A stretch of DNA of 64,000 bases from Phaeosaccion multiseriatum (Eukaryota > Ochrophyta, other classes), in assembly GCA_965112735.1 (NCBI GenBank), contig OZ218965.1, forward strand, positions 186,001 through 250,000, given 5' to 3'. A model generated the notes under the pieces. The model saw only the letters and a list, made by a program, of their open reading frames with translations. It was not told the DNA's origin and ran no database searches. The position numbers and the translations under genes are program-made. Shown piece by piece: positions 1 through 12,800 of this stretch (its first letter is position 1; each line of letters starts with the position of its first letter).

Positions 1-62
1 AGGCGAGAGGAAAAGACCCTCTCCACAAGGAGTGCCGAATGGCCAACAACGAGGGCACAAAC

Positions 63-3000
63 CTGAAGGAGCAGTAGCTCTTGCCGAACACCACGACGTC
101 GTTCTTGGCCACTTGCTCCTTCAGCCACCACCGCCATGTGGCCGGGTCCTGACACCAACCAGCGTTTTCACAGAGCAGAAACAAGTGTATGGGCATGAGA
201 GAGCTGACACCAGCACCACCAAGAGGACTTTGGTCAACCTCCCTCCCGAGCAGCACGTGCTGAGAACGTTCCTCGAGGACATCACCCTCCCCTGAGAATG
301 TTCTGCGAGGACACCCCCCTCCCCCACAACACCCTGGTGCTGACTGTGGTGGACTGTGGTGGTGACTGTGGGCATCCCTTCGTAGCTACTGGGGGCCATG
401 GCCAGACAGTCATTAGCTTATTGCGCTGTACCACTCCTCACCTGATCGAGCTCCGCGAGTGTGGCAAATCGGTCCGAAATCTCCTCCCAGCTGCCCCTCT
501 CGTTCATCACCCACTGCCGCGAGAGGAAGACGGTGGACACACACAAGACACGGGCCGTGAGGAGGGGGAGAGAGAAAGAGAGAGAAAGGGAGGGGGGGGG
601 GTGGGGGGGGGTTATTATGACGGTACTGAGGAACTGAGGGACTGACTGACTGACTGCCTGACTGACTGACTGACTGACTGCCTGCCTGACTGACTGCCTG
701 CCTGACTGACTGACTGACTGATTGACTGACCCCTCTCGCGGCGCCCCCCCCCGCACCTGTCTGCCTGCGCTCTGCCGTGTGTCGCTGCCCGGCTGGCTGC
801 TCTGGTCTGTACTCTGGTCTGGGCTCTCGCTCTCCATGTACTTGACGAGCTTGGGGCCCGAGGTGGACGTGTCCTTATTCTCCGAGTTCTCGATCCACGC
901 CACGAAGTCCACCTGCGCATGCACACACACACACCCACACACACCCACACACACACACACACACACACGTGCCCGCGGGCGCGACATTCGGCAGTGGAGC
1001 GACAGAGACATACGTCATGAAACGCCATGGCAGGAAGGGTCATGGCGGTAAGAGCTTTGGCGGGAAGGGCTTCGGCGGGAAGGGCTCACGCTCCCCCTAG
1101 TGCTTATCACTCCTCGATGGCCCAACCTGTGTATGCCCAACCTGTGTACGCCCAACCTGTGTATGCCCAAACAACCCCACCCGTGCATGGCCCTGCCCGC
1201 CCCGCTGCTGCCGACAGTTTCACTCACCTTGTGCATGAGCTTCTCTACGGTGAGGGGCACCTTCTGCAGCGAGTCCTCGATCTCCTCCTCGGGCACGAAA
1301 CGGCCCGTCTGCTCGCCGCGCTCCTTAGCCCTTCGAAACACACACTCGCGGTCGGCGAACACGTAGAGAATGGCGATGCGGTAGTGGGGGCGCTTCAAGC
1401 GGATCTGTCGGAACACGATCTGCGCGGGCACAAATACACACACACATACACACACACAGTCAGAAGGGGCCAATGTGCTTCTGTCTGCAGATGGACGGCT
1501 CTCTCTATCTCTTTCTGTGTGTGTGTGTCCGTCTGTCTCTCGCCCTGCGGCGAGGTGAGTGCGCAGCCCTCATCCGTGGCGACCCCACACACGCACGCAC
1601 GCACGCACCTCATACCACTCTGCATCCCTTAGGCTGCCATCGACCCACACGTTCTTCTGCCTCTCCATGGCAACCTCCTGCGCAGACAGGGGGGGGGAGC
1701 ACGCACGAGGCAGGGGGTAGAGAGCGGCAATGTCAATGTCAATGTCAATGTCAATGTCAATGTCAATGTCAATGTCAATGGCAATGTCAATGTCAATGTC
1801 ACGGGGTCAAGCTTGGGGTCAGCGGCTACAGTGCAAGGTGTCAGGACAGGGAGGGCGTGTCACTGACTACTCACTGAGCTGGCTGACGAACCTATTGACA
1901 GGTTGAATCACTGACTGACTGACTGACTGACTGGGGAACTGGCTGACTCACTGGCCGACCGACCGACTGACTGACTGACTGACTGACTGACTGACTGACT
2001 GACCTGTGCAATTTCGATCATGAAGCCGCTCTCGAGCCTAGTCCTGTTGCCGGCCTCGTTGGGGCACGTCTTGAGGTAAAGCTTCCACTCGGGAAACGAC
2101 ATCTTGAGCATGTCGGGGTCCAGCTGAGGACAGGAGGGGGGGGAGGGCAGGGGCGTTGGGGGGTCAGAGAGGGAGGATGGCAGTGGATGACAGTGGATGG
2201 CAGTGAATGGCTCTTGCAGATGGGGACAGAAGTGTGACAACCCAAAAGACAAAAGCTCCCTCCCTTCTGTGGTCATCGGCTGCTTTCCCTTGGGCATCAC
2301 TGTGTGGATCTTTCGAGGCAGGTTTCCAGGCCTGCTGGGCATGCCCTATAACTTATGGCGAGTACACCGCCTCCTCACGGCTTGTACCCCGCCCCTGGTG
2401 CCGCTCCTTCCCTCTCCTCTCGTATCCCTCGCCTCTGTCCCTCAATCTCAAACATCCCTCTCCTTTCCTCTCCTCTCCTCTCCTTTCCCTCACCCTCTCC
2501 CTCATCCTCTGCTCCTCCTCCCTCAAACTCAAACTCCCCTCTTCTCTCCTCGTCCGTCCCCCCCCACGCCCCTCTCTGTGTATGCGTCTGTCTCTCTAAG
2601 GGCCGCACCTGCACCATGTCTGCAGAGAGGAGGGTAAAGGCAACATGAAAGAGGCAAAATGCACACACAGGAGGGGCAAAGCAAGGGTGTGGGTGAGAGA
2701 GAGATAGAGACAAGCGAGCGAGAGACAGACGGACAGCGAGCGACAGAGAGACAGACGGACAGCGAGCGACAGAGAGACAGAGACACCGACAGCGAGTGAG
2801 AGAGACGGCGAGCGCATACTGTTGGAGGACCACCCCAAAAACAGAGACAGAGACAAAGACTCCATCATGACACCACCCCACCCCCTCCCCGCCTCTCCCC
2901 TGACCACCCCACCCACCTGGCACGGGGAAGTGCCTCTGCTCGGACAGCCACCCGATGGTGTGCCCCTTGCCAGCACCCATGGCACCCGCCGTGAAGATGA

Positions 3001-4102
3001 TCCACGGCTTGGCCTTGGGCTGCGCCATGTTCACCAAGTTGTCGATCAGCGTGTCCTGCATCCAGGCATATGGGCAGGCGTATAATGGGTGAGAGAGGTA
3101 GGCAGACAGGCATATGGGCGAGAGAGGATGAGAAAGAGAGGGGTGAGGCGGTGCCGGCTTTTCTCCCGGCGAGCGGGTCCACACCACTGCAGACTCTTAC
3201 TGCCTGTGACTGGGCTACACTCCCCTGTCTACCATGCGCAGTCATACGGGCTCACTGACCTGGAAGTACTGCCTCTCCTTGGTGTAGTTGCCGTGGTAGG
3301 CGAAGTCGAGCTGCTTGCGTACGTGCGCGTACTTGCCAAACACGCTCTGCCCCTTGGCCCCGTAGTTCTCCTGCGTGCTCTTGGCGCAGTCGAAGGTGGG
3401 GGGGATCTCCCACTCCGTCATCTTCATGTTGTCTGTGTAGAGCCAGCGCCGCCGCTGCCGCCCAAGCTGGGGTGCAGCACCAGAGGGGGGGGAGGGGGGA
3501 GGAGGTGAGGGAGGAGGAGGAAAAGGAGGGGGTGTTGGCGAGCCAAGCCGAATTGGATCGCTACGCGCGACGCGGACCATCGAGCGCTATCGATACAAAA
3601 GACACGAGCGTGGGCTCTATAGTCTGCCCGACGGGTAGTTAGCCCCTTACACGATACAAAAGACACGAGCGTGGGCTCTATAGTCTGCCCGACGGGTAGT
3701 TAGCCCCTTACAACGCCACCGCTTGACCTGCACACACACCTGCTGCTTGTGGTGTCTCCGGTAGGACCTCTCCTGCAGATTGAAGCCCTCCACGGTCCAG
3801 CCCCTCTCGAGCATCCGCATGGGCACGCCCATGTCCTCATCTCCGCTCAGGGCCCCGTCTGTGTTGGCTGCACTCGCGCTGCCCAGCTCGTCCGAGTCTG
3901 CACGGTCATCTCTTAACCACGAGTCGCAACGGAATGACACAGACCTCTGCAAGGGCTCCACCTCCCCCCCCTCGCATCGGAGGGCCCTCTGTTCCTCCAA
4001 CCTCTGCTCTTCCTCCAACAGTTCTGCCTCGCAGTCCGATCTCGCTCTGTCCCGGAGCAGTTCCGCCTGCGCGCGTCTCATTCTCTCGGGAAGGAGACGC
4101 AT
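63..4102 (-). CDS. Zeta-toxin-superfamily P-loop kinase fused to a glutaredoxin domain (3' end beyond left edge)
   Basis: Exons on the minus strand, in order: 3740-4102, 3260-3454, 2917-3055, 2609-2619, 2004-2123, 1609-1677, 1228-1419, 757-912, 442-513, 63-148; 467 complete codons are visible and phases agree at every junction. The N-terminal exon is charged and probably coiled. Exon 3 carries a Walker A-like loop GAMGAGKGHT, in which Gly replaces the usual Ser/Thr after Lys. It is followed by the family elements DPDMLKMSFPEW and NVWVDGSLRDAEWY and an Arg-rich lid (RECVFRRAKERGEQTGR). These fit the zeta-toxin family of small-molecule kinases, which in bacteria phosphorylate UDP-N-acetylglucosamine; the eukaryotic substrate is unknown. 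The last exon, ending VVVFGKSYCSF, starts a glutaredoxin whose remainder lies off the window but is seen in the duplicated copies (active site CSFS, TVPQLF). The start at 4102 directly follows an in-frame stop; an upstream exon cannot be excluded. Introns hold CAGT, TGACAT and CA microsatellites. Confidence 0.8.
2609..2619 (-). other. 11-nt microexon of the kinase-glutaredoxin gene
   Basis: The preceding exon ends in phase 1 (VP plus g) and the following exon starts in phase 0 with LDPDMLK. The 11 nt ACATGGTGCAG, flanked by tctctgcag and gtgcgg, restore the frame and add D-M-V-Q. This gives the VQ-x-DPD context expected in the zeta-toxin family. No other frame-correct join is apparent between 2917 and 2123. 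Confidence 0.7.
3591..3712. repeat. 61-bp perfect tandem duplication in intron 1 of the kinase gene
   Basis: 3591-3651 is repeated base for base at 3652-3712 (starts cgatacaaaagacacgagcg). It is a recent local duplication of non-microsatellite sequence. Confidence 0.95.
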
Positions 4103-4666
4103 TCAAGCTCACCAAGGGTTTTCCATCTGCCTCTGCCCTTCCTTCCCCTCCCTTCTCCCCCCTAGGCGGCTCCAACCCTGGGGTCTTGGCCGTCTTCTCG
4201 TCATGCTCCTGAAAGAGAAAAGCGGGCCATTATACACAAAATGCTCTGTTTCTCGCCCTCTACTCGGCCCTCCTCTCTGTGCGCTCCTCCTTCAAAGCTC
4301 CGACGTAGGCCCCCTTTCGAACGACTCGTCTCTAACGACCAGCCGAAGACAAATAGTGCAAGCGAGAAGGAAGAAAGGCGCAATTGTATGTCCATACCGT
4401 GCTGGAAACCATGTAATCGGTATTAGAAATCGATGTGCAATATCGAACACGTTTGCCACACAATCAGCACAAGGCCCCAGCACCATTTGATAAATCCATC
4501 CAACAAATACCCCTCTACCTCTCCCTCCTTCTCTAGTCCACGCTCTCTCTTGACCTTCTCACGTGGTGTGCTCGCGGCGTGTCTGGAGGAGCCCTCTCTC
4601 TTGGGTCGAAAAGTGTGGTTCTGAGGCGTCAAACCCTTCAGGCGCGTGGTTGGCGAGCAAGGAGGG
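4103..4666. promoter_or_regulatory. Shared upstream region of two divergent genes
   Basis: This 564-bp gap separates the start of the minus-strand kinase-glutaredoxin gene (4102) and the plus-strand SEC66 gene (4667), so it must hold both promoters and 5' UTRs. It is less GC-rich and has fewer satellites than its flanks around 4320-4500. No TATA box or other motif stands out. A possible upstream minus-strand exon around 4115-4210 is open but would leave an implausibly short intron. Confidence 0.5.
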
Positions 4667-5313
4667 ATGGACGCGACGGAGGAGATGGCGCAGGAAGCGC
4701 AGCAGGAGACCACGCAGCAGCAGGAGACCGCGTCCGACTTCTTTGAAAGCATTAAGACGTCTCTACCACGTAAGAATGCCACAGCTCCAGGGCAACTGTC
4801 GCTGGCCTCTCCACACTCAGGCGTGTCTGTCTCCCCCTCCCTCACTCTCCCTCTGTGTCTGTCTTGGCTCACCATTTCTCTGGTTTGAAGTCTCTCCCTC
4901 CTCCTTCTCAGTGTGTGTTCCTCTGTGCCTTCCTCCATGGTTCGTGCTCTCTCTCTCTCTCTCTTTCTCTCCCTCTCTCTCTCTGTCTGGCTCTGACTTG
5001 AAATCCCTTCTCCTTCTAGTATGAGGCCCTCTATGCCTTCCTCCATAGTTCGTGTAGGGGAGGAAAGGGTGGTGTCCGCTCACCCCCCGGTGCGATCGAT
5101 CAGTCTTTCCTACTCCAGCACTCCCACCTGAGTGTCTTTCCCCCCTCCTCCACCCTCATTCCTCCCTCTCACTCCCCCACTCTCTCTCTCTAGGGCTGGA
5201 CATCTTTGACCCCAGCGTGTTCAACATGCCCATGCTCATTGGGGCGGTGGTGGTGTGCGGCATGACGGCCTTTCTGCTCTATCGGGTACGCGGAAGGGTG
5301 TAAGGGTGGACGG

Positions 5314-5344
<31 letters not shown>

Positions 5345-7075
5345 TGTGCGTTGTGCCGATGTGTGTGTGTGTGTGTGTGTGTGTTGTGCCGGTGTGCGAG
5401 GGGAGGGGGGGGTAGGGTGGGGGCGGGTGCTCTCTGTGTGGCGCTGTCCTAGCAAGTGTCGCGACACGTACGTGTTTGTCGCGTCCGTGAGTCCGTGAGT
5501 CCGTGAGTCCGTGTCCCTCCTCTCCTGACCCCATACCCATACACCCCTCTCTCTCGGTCTCTCTCCCCTCCCCCCCCCTCCCCCACAGATGTTCGTAAAG
5601 AACGTGGTGGGTGAGGACAACTTCCTGCGGTCCCTCGGAGTGTCCTATTGCGACTTTGACATGCCCGACGAGATCGACGAGTACTACGACCTCCTCGTAA
5701 GTCAACACCCCAGGGGGGAGGGATGGGGGCAGTTGGAGTGCCAGTGTGTTGTGTCTGTCGCATGGGAAAGGGAGGGGTGTTCATGTGCTTTGGGGGCTGT
5801 GACGTCAGGGGAGGACGCGAAGGTTTGGGATGCGCTGCCCCCACCCCCTCCATGCCGCCCAGCGGGAAGGAAGGAAGGAAGGAAGGAAGCTGTGCTGACG
5901 GGCCTGACCCCACCCCACCCCACCCTTCCCTGTCGCTGCTCGCCTGCTCGCCCATACGCCTGCCTATCCCCTGTCATGCCCTGCCCATATACCTCTGCCC
6001 TGCCGTGCTCAGGACTCGGGCGAGGAGGACCCAGTGGCCATCCGCAAGGCGTTGCTCAAGAGGGCCATCGCAGACATCCCGCTCATCATGCGCATGGAGA
6101 ACGAGGGACCGGGCATGAACAACATGTACCAGCAGGTACGGAGGGAGGAGGGAGGAGGGGGGCAAGTCAGGGAGTGGGGCAGGGAGTGGTTGTGTGCGTG
6201 TGTGCGTGTGTGTGTGTGTGCGTGAGTGCGTGCGTGCGTGGGTTGGTTGGTGGATGGGCACCCGCTGGTGGGGCGGCTCCGTTCCGCCCCTCAGAAGGAA
6301 GGAAGGAAGGAAGGAAGGAAGGATGAGTGCTTTGGCTTGGCCTTGCCTTGTCAGCCCTGTGCCATGTGCCTGGCGTATCACCAACTCGCTCGCTTGCGTG
6401 TGCGTGTGCGTGTGCGTGTGCAGGCCATGATCGGCGACAAGGAGTGGCACGCCTTCCAAGCGGCCGAGCAGGCCATCATGGCAGAGATCGAGAGCGTGCA
6501 GGTGGGTATCGGATCTGTGTGGAGATGAGATGGCACCCCACGGGTAAATGAATCAATGACTGAGTTGAGCTGAGGGCGAGAGAGAGAGGGAGGGCGACAG
6601 AGAGAGCACTGCGGGGAGGCATCAGCTCGGCAGTCGCTTAACGAGAGGGGTCCACTGATGCCGTGGAGTGCCATCCCCCGCTCAACCCTCTCCCTTAAGC
6701 TCTCCCTCACCTTTCTTCTTTCTTCTTTCCCCTCTCCCGGCCCTGCACTTTCAGGAGGAGGCAGATGAGCTGCAGCCAGGCCTTTCGCATGAGATTTGGT
6801 CCCAAGCAATGCGCCTCCGTCAAGCACTCAAGGAGAGGCAGCTCAGGGAGGAGCAGGCCAAGGAGCTGTTGGCCCAGGCCCAAGCGGGGAAGGCCCAGGG
6901 GGGTGCGCAGTCACAAGCGGCGGGGCAGAAGCAAGCACCGGCACCGCAGCAGGACAAGAAGAACGGAGACGCGAGCACGAATGGGAATGGGGCGGTGGCG
7001 GCAGCGGTGGCGGTGGCCAAGAAGGAGAAGGAGACGAGCGGGAATGCGGCAGTTGAGATGGAGCCCATAGACTGA
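4667..7075 (+). CDS. SEC66: SEC66/SEC71-like subunit of the ER protein translocation complex
   Basis: Six exons: 4667-4769, 5194-5285, 5589-5696, 6013-6135, 6424-6501, 6755-7075, giving 274 residues with consistent phases. An acidic N-terminus is followed by one membrane segment (MLIGAVVVCGMTAFLLYR, about residues 48-65). Then comes the Sec66 core: ALLKRAIADIPLIMRM, a GDKEWHAFQAAEQAIMAEI block and EIWSQAMRLRQAL. The Sec66/Sec71 family works with Sec62/Sec63 on the SEC61 channel in post-translational import into the ER. The C-terminal 80 residues are low-complexity (Gln/Ala/Lys-rich) and not part of the family core. The start is the first ATG in frame with the acidic leader. Introns carry GGAA and GT microsatellites. 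Confidence 0.88.
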
Positions 7076-7775
7076 GCGAGCGCACACCCTTCTCCTGCCA
7101 GGGGGGGGAGGTGTAAGGGCATATGGGCACGGCCAGTGGCCAATGAGGAGAGCCGCAGCGCACTTTAGTTTGTTTTGGGCCTTGCCATTTGTGAGCGGCT
7201 TGAGAGAGGACTCAGTCCTCACTCACTCACTCACTCACTCACTCACGCTGGTGCGATGCGGTGCGGTGTGCGCAGAGGGGGCACTTCTGCGTGGTTACCC
7301 TCCCCCCCCGGCGTCATGGACATGTACAGAAAGCGGGCCCCGTTAGCGTAGATAGATAGAGAGAGAGACAGCAAGCAGCAAGCAAAGCTAAGCTAAGCAC
7401 AGCTGTTTTTATTTATTTTTATTCTGTCTCAGCTGCTGCCCATCTCCACATTTCCACTTTCCAACTGTAGGCCGCCGCTCTTGCCCCCTAGACCAGTTGG
7501 TGATACAGCCAGAGCCTCGCCGCCATCTCGAGGCCCGCCCACAAGTGGAGTGTCGCGGTTGGACACTTCACACTTCACAAGTCAGGACGCCGATTGCTCC
7601 GTCCCCTCGGGTAGGTCCCTCCTGCCCCACCGGGGAAGGGGCGCCTAAGGGCTCCTCGCCCCTTCCGCCCCCCTTGTGCGGCGGTGTCAGGACCCGACGG
7701 CGGGGTGCTCCTCTCAACCTTCCTCCCGTGCAAACACGTGTTGGCACCTCCGGACATGCTCGTCCCTCTCAACGA

Positions 7776-7916
7776 GTGATGCTGCGCACCTCCATACTCG
7801 TCCCTCTCAACGAGTGATGAGTGATGCTCAATGAGTGATGAGTGATGCTCAATGAGTGATGCGCAATGAGTGCTGCTCAATGAGTGATGCTCAATGAGTG
7901 ATGCTCAATGAGTGAA
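7776..7916. repeat. Minisatellite of AATGAGTGATGCTC units
   Basis: About eight imperfect units of roughly 14-20 bp (AATGAGTGATGCTC and AACGAGTGATGCTGC variants) lie head to tail. Confidence 0.85.
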
Positions 7917-7978
7917 GCTGCGCACCTGCAATCATGTCCGATGGACGACGCAAGTCTCCGCCCGACCGGCGCAGGATT

Positions 7979-8060
7979 GACTGACTGCTGCTGCTGACTG
8001 CTGCTCCTGCTGACTGCTGCTCCTGCTGACTGTTGACTGACTGCTGCTGCTGACTGTGGC
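7979..8060. repeat. CTG/CTGACTG triplet-rich repeat
   Basis: Interleaved ctgctgctgactg units. The same triplet recurs beside most copies of the dispersed 15-mer CAGTTGGTGATACAG in this window. Confidence 0.8.
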
Positions 8061-8466
8061 TATGCCTCGGCGGTGCCTTGCCTTGCCTTGCCTTGCCTTG
8101 GCTGAGAGCTGAACCGCTGAGGCTGGCGGATGACACCTCAGCTCAGCCCCCGGGGGGCGTCTGGATTGGGAGGTGTCAGGACAGGGAGGCTTGAGGACAG
8201 CCACATAGCAGCCCCTACAGTCGCCCTTCTCGTTGTATCACCAACTGCTGCTCCTCCTCTGCTGTTGGCTGCTGCTGCTGCTTGCGCCGTACTGCTGCTG
8301 CTACTGCTGCTGCCGGACCGGCGAGAGCTACGGAGGCAGTGCTCGCCTCGTTTGCCCTCCGAAAAGCCCTACTCTACTTTTCTCTACTCCTTTTCGGATG
8401 CCCCCCCCCACCCCACCCTACCCCACCCCAGAGCCAGGCTGAGCCCAAGGAGTAGCAGCGTGGCAC

Positions 8467-8815
8467 TGCCGTGTGCCCATATGCCGTGTGCCCACATGCC
8501 CTCTGCCCATATGACCTGTGCCCATATGCCTGCCCATATGGCCTACACACCCATATGCCCTGTGCCCATATGCCCTGTGCCCATATGGCCTACACCCATA
8601 TGCCCTGTGCCCATATGCCCTGTGCCCATATGCCTGCCCATATGCCTCTGCCCATATGCCTGCCCATATGCCTCTGCCCATATGCCCTGTGCCCATATGC
8701 CCTGTGCCCATATGCCCTGTGCCCATATGCCTGTCCATATGGCTGCCCATATGGCCTACACCCATATGCCCTGTGCCCGTATGCCCTGTGCCCATATGCC
8801 CAGTGTCCATATGCC
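8467..8815. repeat. CATATG minisatellite (CCCATATGCCCTGTG units)
   Basis: More than twenty units of CCCATATGCC joined by CTGTG, TG or CTCTG spacers. It uses the same core as the array at 62606-62987 and as single copies elsewhere (for example 3066, 11629, 15567, 30920, 57365). Confidence 0.95.
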
Positions 8816-8822
8816 GACACGG

Positions 8823-9796
8823 TTAGAGTGGCAGGCGGTCGAAGTCAATGTAGGGCTCGTAGTGCTTGACGGCAAGCGCCGCCCGCACCATATCCTCCTT
8901 GTGCAGCTGGGGTAAGTCAGTGAAGCCGGGGTAAGGCAGTGAAGGTAAGTAAGTCAGTGACGCAAGGGACAGAGAAGTTAGGGGAGGGTTGGGTTATGTC
9001 AGTGAATCACTCACCTTGGGTGTGTAGGAGCGGATGGCGTCCATGGTTTTGAAGGTGCTCACTCGTGAGTGCAGCACGGGCAGGTCAGCATAAGTCAGTA
9101 AATCCAGCACGTAGTCCAGCGTGCGGGAGGATGTGCCGCTCAGCACCAAGGCGCCGGTGAATTGCTGACCCTGTTAGGATGGCAGTGGATGGGGGGGGGG
9201 GGGGGGCAAGGGCTCACTCAGCGTTCGGGTGTGTGTTTCGTTCCGGCACAGAGTGTCTCTGTCTCTCTCTCTCTGTCTGTCTGTCCGTCCGTCTGTCTCT
9301 CTGTCTGTCTGTCTGTCTGCCTGCCTGTCTGTCTGTCTGTCTGCCACTCCTCTCTAGGTGGTGATGGTGATGGTGATGGTGGTGGTGATGGTGGTGATGG
9401 TGGTGATGGCGGTGCGTATCAAGATGAGAGGAGACATGTCATCTGAGGCCGAAACGGCAGAGAAAGGGGCGGCCCATGCACCCACGCACCCACACCCCCA
9501 CGCACCCCCATCCTCCCTTACTCACGTCAAGCTTGACCTTCTGTGCGTGAGCGAGGAAGCCGAGGATGATGTCCGTTCTGGAGCAGTGCGTCACCACAAG
9601 AGGGCCCTCCACCTCCTGCAGCTTACGGAGGAACATGTCCAGCCGCTGCATGACAGGAGATGGCAGTGGATGCCGGGCAGGGGGTGGGAGTGCGTGGCAG
9701 GGCATAGCAATAAGGGGGGGGGGGGGGAGGAGTGGGCAGACATGGAGGGATGGTGGATCAGGGTGGATGGCAGCAGAGGCCACGAACAAGCACCCA

Positions 9797-9846
<50 letters not shown>

Positions 9847-12800
9847 GACCACACGCGCCCTGAGGGCCACCAACTAGGATCAATGACACATCACAGCATC
9901 ACAGATAACAAGACAAGAAAGAAGATTCGAATCCCCTCCCCCCCATCCAGTGCCATCCGCCCCCCTCACCGTGGCCACCATGAGGGTGTGATCAACGCTG
10001 TAGTGCTTGGTCTTGCGGAAGGATACCGTGCCCATAACCTTGGGGGGAGGGGGGGGGAGGGACACACACACACAGAGAGAGAGAGAGAGGAGGGGAGAGA
10101 GAGAGGAAGTGTAGGAGAGAGGAGGGGAGAGAAACAGTTGGGACACACACACACAGAGAGAGAGAGGAGGAGGGAGATAGACTGAGAGGGGAGAGGAGGG
10201 GAGAGAGCGTTGGGGGAGGGGGAGGACGCCGTGCCGGACACCAACCTTGGTGCCGAAGATCTTCTCCAAGTCATGCAGGGAGGGGCGGCCCAGGTACGGC
10301 TCGTCAGGCACCACGCCTATGGCAGTGGATGGCAGTGGATGGGGGGGGGGGGGGTGAGGGGGGGGTGGAGGAGGATAGGGGAGAGGGAAGAGAGAGAGAC
10401 GGAGAGAGAAGAGAGGGAGAAAGAGTAGACAGAGGAAGAGGAAAGAAAATGGTCCAGAGAGAGAGAGCGAACACACACACAGAGAGAGACAGAGAGAGAG
10501 AAGAGAGATATATATATATATAGAGAGAGAGAGACCCTGTAACTGTAAAAGGTCGTACCTAGCACGGGCACTCCATCCCATCTTTTGATGAGCTTCTCCG
10601 TGTACTCCGTCACCATGTCCAGCTTGGCAGGCAGCACCTGGTGTCAGGTATCAGGTGTCAGGTGTCAGGTATCAGGTGTCAGGTGTCAGGTATCATGTGT
10701 CAGGTGTCAGGTGTCAGGTGTCAGGTGTCAGGTGTCAGGTATCAGGTGTCAGGTGTCAGGTATCAGGTGTCAGGTGTCAGGTGGTAGGTGTAAGGTGGTA
10801 GGTGTGAGGTGTGAGGTAACAGGTGTGAGGTGTGAGGTGTGAGGTATCAGGTGTGAGGTATCAGGTGTCAGGTGTCAGGTGTGAAATGTAAGGAGTGAGG
10901 TGCGACAAGGGGGGGTCAGGGGGGGGGTAGTTGGTGTCAGCAGGGGTTCGTGAGGGTCCTGACACCTTGTGCAGTACTGTAGATATACTGTACCTTGTTG
11001 AAGATGACCCCGGCGATGGGCACGCCGTACGCGTCCATCGTGCAGCTGGGGACACGCACGCACACACGGACATGAGGGAGCGGAAATGAGAGGGAATGAG
11101 AGGGAATGAGTGTGAGTATGCGGTGTCGATGAGCATATGAGAGGGGCAGAGACAGGCAGGCGTATGGGCAGGCAGGCAGGCAGGCAGGCCGACAGGCAGG
11201 TAGGCAGGCAGACAGGCAGGCAGACAGGCAGGCAGACAGGCAGGCAGACAGGCAAGCAGGCAGGCCGACAGGCAAGCAGGTAGGCAACTCAGGACATTCC
11301 GTGGACATTCCGTGGATACGACAGGCTGCTATCACCGTAAGTTTTCTTAGGTGATTCCTATTAAGTCAATCAAACTCTAAACCTCCCTCTGATGGTCCGA
11401 GTGGGAGTGCGTCAGACATATACATACATAAGTGCGTCAGACGAGTGCGTCAGAGCACGTACCGATTCAGCTCGAGTTCGTCGAAAGCCGAGCCGAGCCC
11501 CCCCGGGGTGACCATGATCATTCCGCAGCCGAGCTCCTTGGCCACCTGCGCATTGTTCAAGTTCACCACGCTGCCCACGGCCTGTGTGTGCCATACAGGC
11601 ATACGGGCGTATCACAGACCATCACAGGCATATGGGCAGGCCGAGTAGGAGAGATTAGAATGGGGTGGAGCGGCGTGAGTGCGTGCCCCCATCCCGCGGA
11701 TAGAGCCTCTCCTCCTCTTCCTCGCCCGGTGCCCTCCCTCCAGTGCTATCCAGCGCCATCCAGTGCCCATCCAGTGCCATCCAGTGCCATCCCGCCTCAC
11801 CGTGTGCCCAGTGCCCTCCAGCACCACCGCGTCGCACTCCTTCTCCACGTTGGTGATACTCTGGTGCAGCGCCTCCAGCTGCTGCTCGCGCGCTATCTGG
11901 GGAGGGGGGAGGGGGGGGGTAGAGGGCAAGGGTAGCCGGGGAAGAGGAGGATTATAGGAATCAGCCTAAGAATTACGCATGTGTGTGTGCCTGTGTCTGT
12001 GTGCGTGTCTGGGGCAGAGGAGGGAGGGGGGGGGGGCGGCCTCAAGGACAGAAAGCGAATCGAAAGCCTACAATTCAAAATCATTGACTAGGGTACAAAC
12101 AGGGCAACACTTTGGTCGCCAATCAATCCCCCCTCCGCCTCCCTCGCCCATCCACTGCCATAGACCTCCCTCCCATGCACTGCTCGCCCCACCTTCCCGT
12201 CGATGAAGTCCCTCGTGTACCCCCTGGGGATGAGCACGGGCGACATGTCCTCGTACTTCGTGGTCAGCTTGAAGAACTCCTTCATCAGGGACACGTCCTG
12301 GCATACACACACACACATACACACACATATACGCAGTGGAGAAAGCGCATGAAGCGATCGAGACGCGGCCTTCACAAACAAGCACGCACAGAGAGAGAGA
12401 AACACACACGCACACACACGAACGCACACGAACACACTCACACGCACAGAAAGAGAGAGAGAGACGCGCGCACACACAAATGGAGAGAGAGAGACGCACA
12501 CACGCACACACACCTTGTCCACTTTGACGCCGTCCACGACCTCGTGCTGCTGCCCCACGGGCTTGATGAAGCCCACCTTGCCGTACCTCTTCTGCAGGCC
12601 TGACGGTTAGTTAGGAATGAACAGGAGAATGAGGAGGGGGGGGAGGGCGATACGTGGCATCGCACCGTGGACCCGTTGAGGAAGGAAAGGGAGTGGGCGA
12701 GGAGTGAGGCCGAAGCAGATCTACAGAGGATTCTTACGGGAAGAAAAGCATCAACTTCCTTCGCCTTCCTCCCTTCCTCCCGGTGGGTCCCCTTACCGCT

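Larger units (their letters stand above)
7076..8822. other. Convergent intergenic region rich in short repeats, no gene seen
   Basis: This lies between the 3' ends of SEC66 and the BioD-like gene. It contains a CACT run (7216-7246), an A/T-rich stretch at 7407-7425 that may belong to a 3' end, an ATGAGTGATGCTCA minisatellite, CTG triplets and a CATATG minisatellite. The open frames here are repeat translations and show no family motif. Confidence 0.6.

Noticed and set aside
8418-8869. Cys/Tyr/Pro-rich repeat proteins on both strands
   Set aside because: Six-frame translations of the CATATG minisatellite; open on both strands, typical for a simple repeat.
9915-9945. tRNA-like B box (gattcgaatccc)
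   Set aside because: No A box or cloverleaf arms upstream or downstream; it lies in an intron of the BioD-like gene.
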